From Deltaproteobacteria bacterium (GTDB lineage: Bacteria > Desulfobacterota > Desulfobacteria > Desulfobacterales > ETH-SRB1): a DNA stretch of 6,722 bases. Both the position numbers and the translations under genes were made by a program. Positions 5,427-6,722 of the stretch are shown here, piece by piece. Within the stretch, counting starts at the first letter, position 1. Each line of letters opens with the position of its first letter. The stretch covers positions 1 through 6,722 of the forward strand of contig JAFCZU010000286.1 in NCBI GenBank assembly GCA_019314185.1, read 5' to 3'. Under the pieces are notes generated by a model, which saw nothing but the letters and a program-made list of their open reading frames with translations, was not told the DNA's origin and ran no database searches.

Positions 5427-5999
5427 TTACATCAGGAAGACCCCATATTCATTCAACTTTTTACTCTTTGCTTTCGCATCCCCAACAAGCCTATTCAATT
5501 CTGTCCAAAACACATTAGTGTGATTTTTTATGCGGGTATGAACCAATTCATGCAAAAGGACATAATCAATCATTTCATCCGGCAATCTTACCAGCTGCAA
5601 GTTTAGGCTTATATTATTTTTTGCTGAACAGCTTCCCCATCTGGTCTTTTGGTTTCTCATGAATACTTTGTTATAGCTAAAACCCTGTTGCGCTGACAAT
5701 TCATTGAGCCGGTCAACAAGTTTCTTTCTGGCTTCGGTTCTGTCTATTTCAATAGAATTCTTTGTAAATTCTTTATGCTCCTTTTCCACCTGCTTCATCT
5801 TATTTAGGTGTTTCTTTATCCAGCTTTTTTTAAATTGAGCGAACTGCTTTGCTTTATTGAATGATATTCCTTTGGGAATGGCTACTCGTACCCCATTGAA
5901 AGGCTTAACAGAAATGTTGATGTGTTTTGCCCGCTTACTGCGCTCAAACAAAATCTGCCCAATACCATCTATTTCAATGGTTTCAGCTTTTGCTTTCAA
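5427..5999 (-). CDS. YgjP-like (M48/DUF45) zinc metallopeptidase
   Basis: A 190-aa protein that looks complete. The N-terminal part has the usual YgjP strand pattern (ILFERSKRAKHINISVKP, VRVAIPKG, KKSWIKKHL). The core contains RNQKTRWGSCSAKNNISLN (about 115-133) and LLHELVHTRIKNHTNVFW (about 148-165), giving HExxH at 150-154 and a third His ligand at 160, as in YgjP/SprT-like zinc peptidases. It starts with TTG (5999-5997), overlaps the upstream stop by TTGA, and has GGAG 8 nt upstream, so translation is probably coupled. YgjP-like genes are frequent companions of type I restriction operons, often next to hsdR, but their role there is not established. It is the only undamaged reading frame in the right half; whether it still has a promoter is unclear. 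Confidence 0.88.
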   Translation of the reverse strand: MKAKAETIEIDGIGQILFERSKRAKHINISVKPFNGVRVAIPKGISFNKAKQFAQFKKSWIKKHLNKMKQVEKEHKEFTKNSIEIDRTEARKKLVDRLNELSAQQGFSYNKVFMRNQKTRWGSCSAKNNISLNLQLVRLPDEMIDYVLLHELVHTRIKNHTNVFWTELNRLVGDAKAKSKKLNEYGVFLM

Positions 6000-6256
6000 T
6001 AATGTTTCTCCACATATTTCATGGCTTCCTGACTGAATTTGGAATAATCATCCGGGCTCAATTTCACATCAGGATACTCCTTGTTATATTTTGCCAGTTC
6101 AAGGATGATGTCCCTTTTAATAGTCGCATGAACACTGGATTGTGATTGCCAGCTGAAGAATGTTTGCTCTGTCACACATTGCGTTATTTTAGAGACCAAA
6201 TCATCGGCTTCACCATACTAAACAACCTTCTCAGTTACTAACTGGCGTATTGCCAT
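5996..6256 (-). pseudogene. hsdR: Probable hsdR C-terminal fragment, with an in-frame stop
   Basis: The open part from 6217 encodes YGEADDLVSKITQ, then SSVHATIKRDIILELAKY, PDVKLSPDDYSKFSQEAMKY and VEKHY, ending at TGA 5998-5996, which overlaps the TTG of ygjP. Charged helices in the last 60 residues suit the C-terminus of some HsdR subunits, and the ygjP coupling supports that. Upstream the same frame has a TAG (6220-6218) preceded by MAIRQLVTEKVV; its sense across the stop suggests a nonsense mutation rather than an intergenic start. The first possible start (TTG, 6199) would give a 67-aa product. Identification is from context and general resemblance, not a diagnostic motif; it could be another restriction-associated protein. 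Confidence 0.5.
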
Positions 6257-6474
6257 TTAGGGTACCACGGACATTTGTTCACTTAATTCTGTTTAACCAC
6301 AATGTTTTTTCATGTAACTCACTCCCGTATGGTCTGTTGTAAAGCGTGGGGTGAGAATATTCTGGGCAATGAAAGTTTGCAATAAAAACCTTATAATTGT
6401 AACAGGTTCTATGCCAAGTGGCATCTCATGGCAGCTATAATGTCACTACTCCTTCTACCAGAAATCTGCCCTAC
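6257..6474. other. Unassigned gap left of the HU-type fragment
   Basis: No gene is recognised. A small perfect inverted repeat, ATGCCA (6411-6416) and TGGCAT (6419-6424), lies about 50 nt beyond the HU stop on the minus strand, but without a T-run. A minus-strand ATG behind GGAGTGAG at about 6312 opens only six codons. Upstream continuity of the hsdR frame is lost at a TAA just before 6256. Confidence 0.35.
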
Positions 6475-6600
6475 CTACCGATCAACCCTGTCTTTCAATT
6501 CCTTTCTGCATTTAAAAAATGGAAGCTTTTTCCGCTTGATCTTAACCTGTTCACCGGTCTTTGGATTCCGGTCGGTATATGCTTTATATTTCTTGCGGCT
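6475..6600 (-). pseudogene. C-terminal fragment of an HU/IHF-family DNA-binding protein
   Basis: Forty-one codons ending at TAG 6477-6475 read RKKYKAYTDRNPKTGEQVKI, then KRKKLPFFKCRKELKDRVDR. The RNPKTGE arm motif and the PFFKxxKELKxRV C-terminal helix are diagnostic of the HU/IHF family. A full protein has about 90-100 residues, so the N-terminal dimerisation helices and part of the DNA-binding arm are missing. The frame runs upstream into IKERPACRPA, which is the translation of the GTCCCGCA repeat rather than native protein, and then meets a TGA at 6651-6649. The gene was evidently interrupted or replaced at the repeat boundary near 6600. Confidence 0.85.
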
Positions 6601-6703
6601 TGCGGGACGGCATGCGGGACGTTCCTTGATATGTTGATTGCTTATTTTTCAATAGTTTTAATTTGTTTTCTTTTGCAATTTTTTCACCGCGGGTTGCGGA
6701 TTG
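6601..6703 (-). repeat. GTCCCGCAA-type repeat (right copy, inverted relative to the left copy)
   Basis: Read on the minus strand, 6632-6613 is ATATCAAGGAACGTCCCGCA, identical to 92-111 on the plus strand. The match extends to 24 of 25 bp and continues as a degenerate GTCCCGCAAGCCGCAA like the left cluster. A second piece, GGTTGCGGATTG (6692-6703), is the reverse complement of left positions 126-137. Between the two pieces lies AT-rich DNA. Confidence 0.75.
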
Positions 6704-6722
6704 GCTTGCTGTAGGTTGAGAT

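Noticed and set aside
5373..6267. 11-bp inverted pair TGGTACCCTAA / TTAGGGTACCA bracketing ygjP and the hsdR tail
   Set aside because: An 11-bp inverted match is expected several times by chance in 6.7 kb, the flanks do not extend, and there is no clear target duplication.

Overview
The window reads as an accessory, decaying region of a low-to-moderate GC Gram-negative bacterial chromosome. The organism cannot be named from the sequence. The HU-type protein fragment at the right edge and the CGTCCCGCAATCCGC-type repeats remind me of Desulfobacterota or anammox-type Planctomycetota genomes, but that is a weak impression. Almost every recognisable gene is on the minus strand, and many are fragments. 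No RNA genes or CRISPR arrays were seen.

Left third (1-2400). A short repeat cluster (87-157) is followed by two apparently intact minus-strand units. The first is a secreted protein of 315 aa (304-1251) with a signal peptide and fascin/beta-trefoil-like repeats; a 33-aa hydrophobic mini-ORF (1248-1349) overlaps its start by ATGA. The second is a multi-pass membrane protein with an HERMH zinc-protease-like motif (1724-2386), whose best start appears to be an ATT codon behind a perfect Shine-Dalgarno sequence.

Middle (2400-3350). A 120-bp MITE-like element with perfect 18-bp inverted termini and an ATAA duplication lies next to a frameshifted plus-strand scrap that resembles the secreted protein. 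Two AATCTTAA dyads come next, and then a plus-strand gene start that is cut off after about 15 codons.

Right half (3350-6475). This is a broken restriction/defence island on the minus strand. It holds a nearly full-length yhcG (DUF1016, PD-(D/E)XK nuclease) with two in-frame stops, followed 3 nt later by the first 39 codons of hsdS; a Tn3-like transposase tail; the C-terminus of a second, divergent yhcG whose stop overlaps the start of an hsdR N-terminal scrap; and an intact YgjP-type metallopeptidase coupled by a TTGA overlap to what is probably an hsdR C-terminus. The order suggests rearranged pieces of one or two type I restriction loci in which yhcG genes precede hsdS and hsdR.

Right edge (6475-6722). 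The C-terminal 41 codons of an HU/IHF-type DNA-binding protein are cut at a copy of the same repeat found at the left edge, here in inverted orientation.
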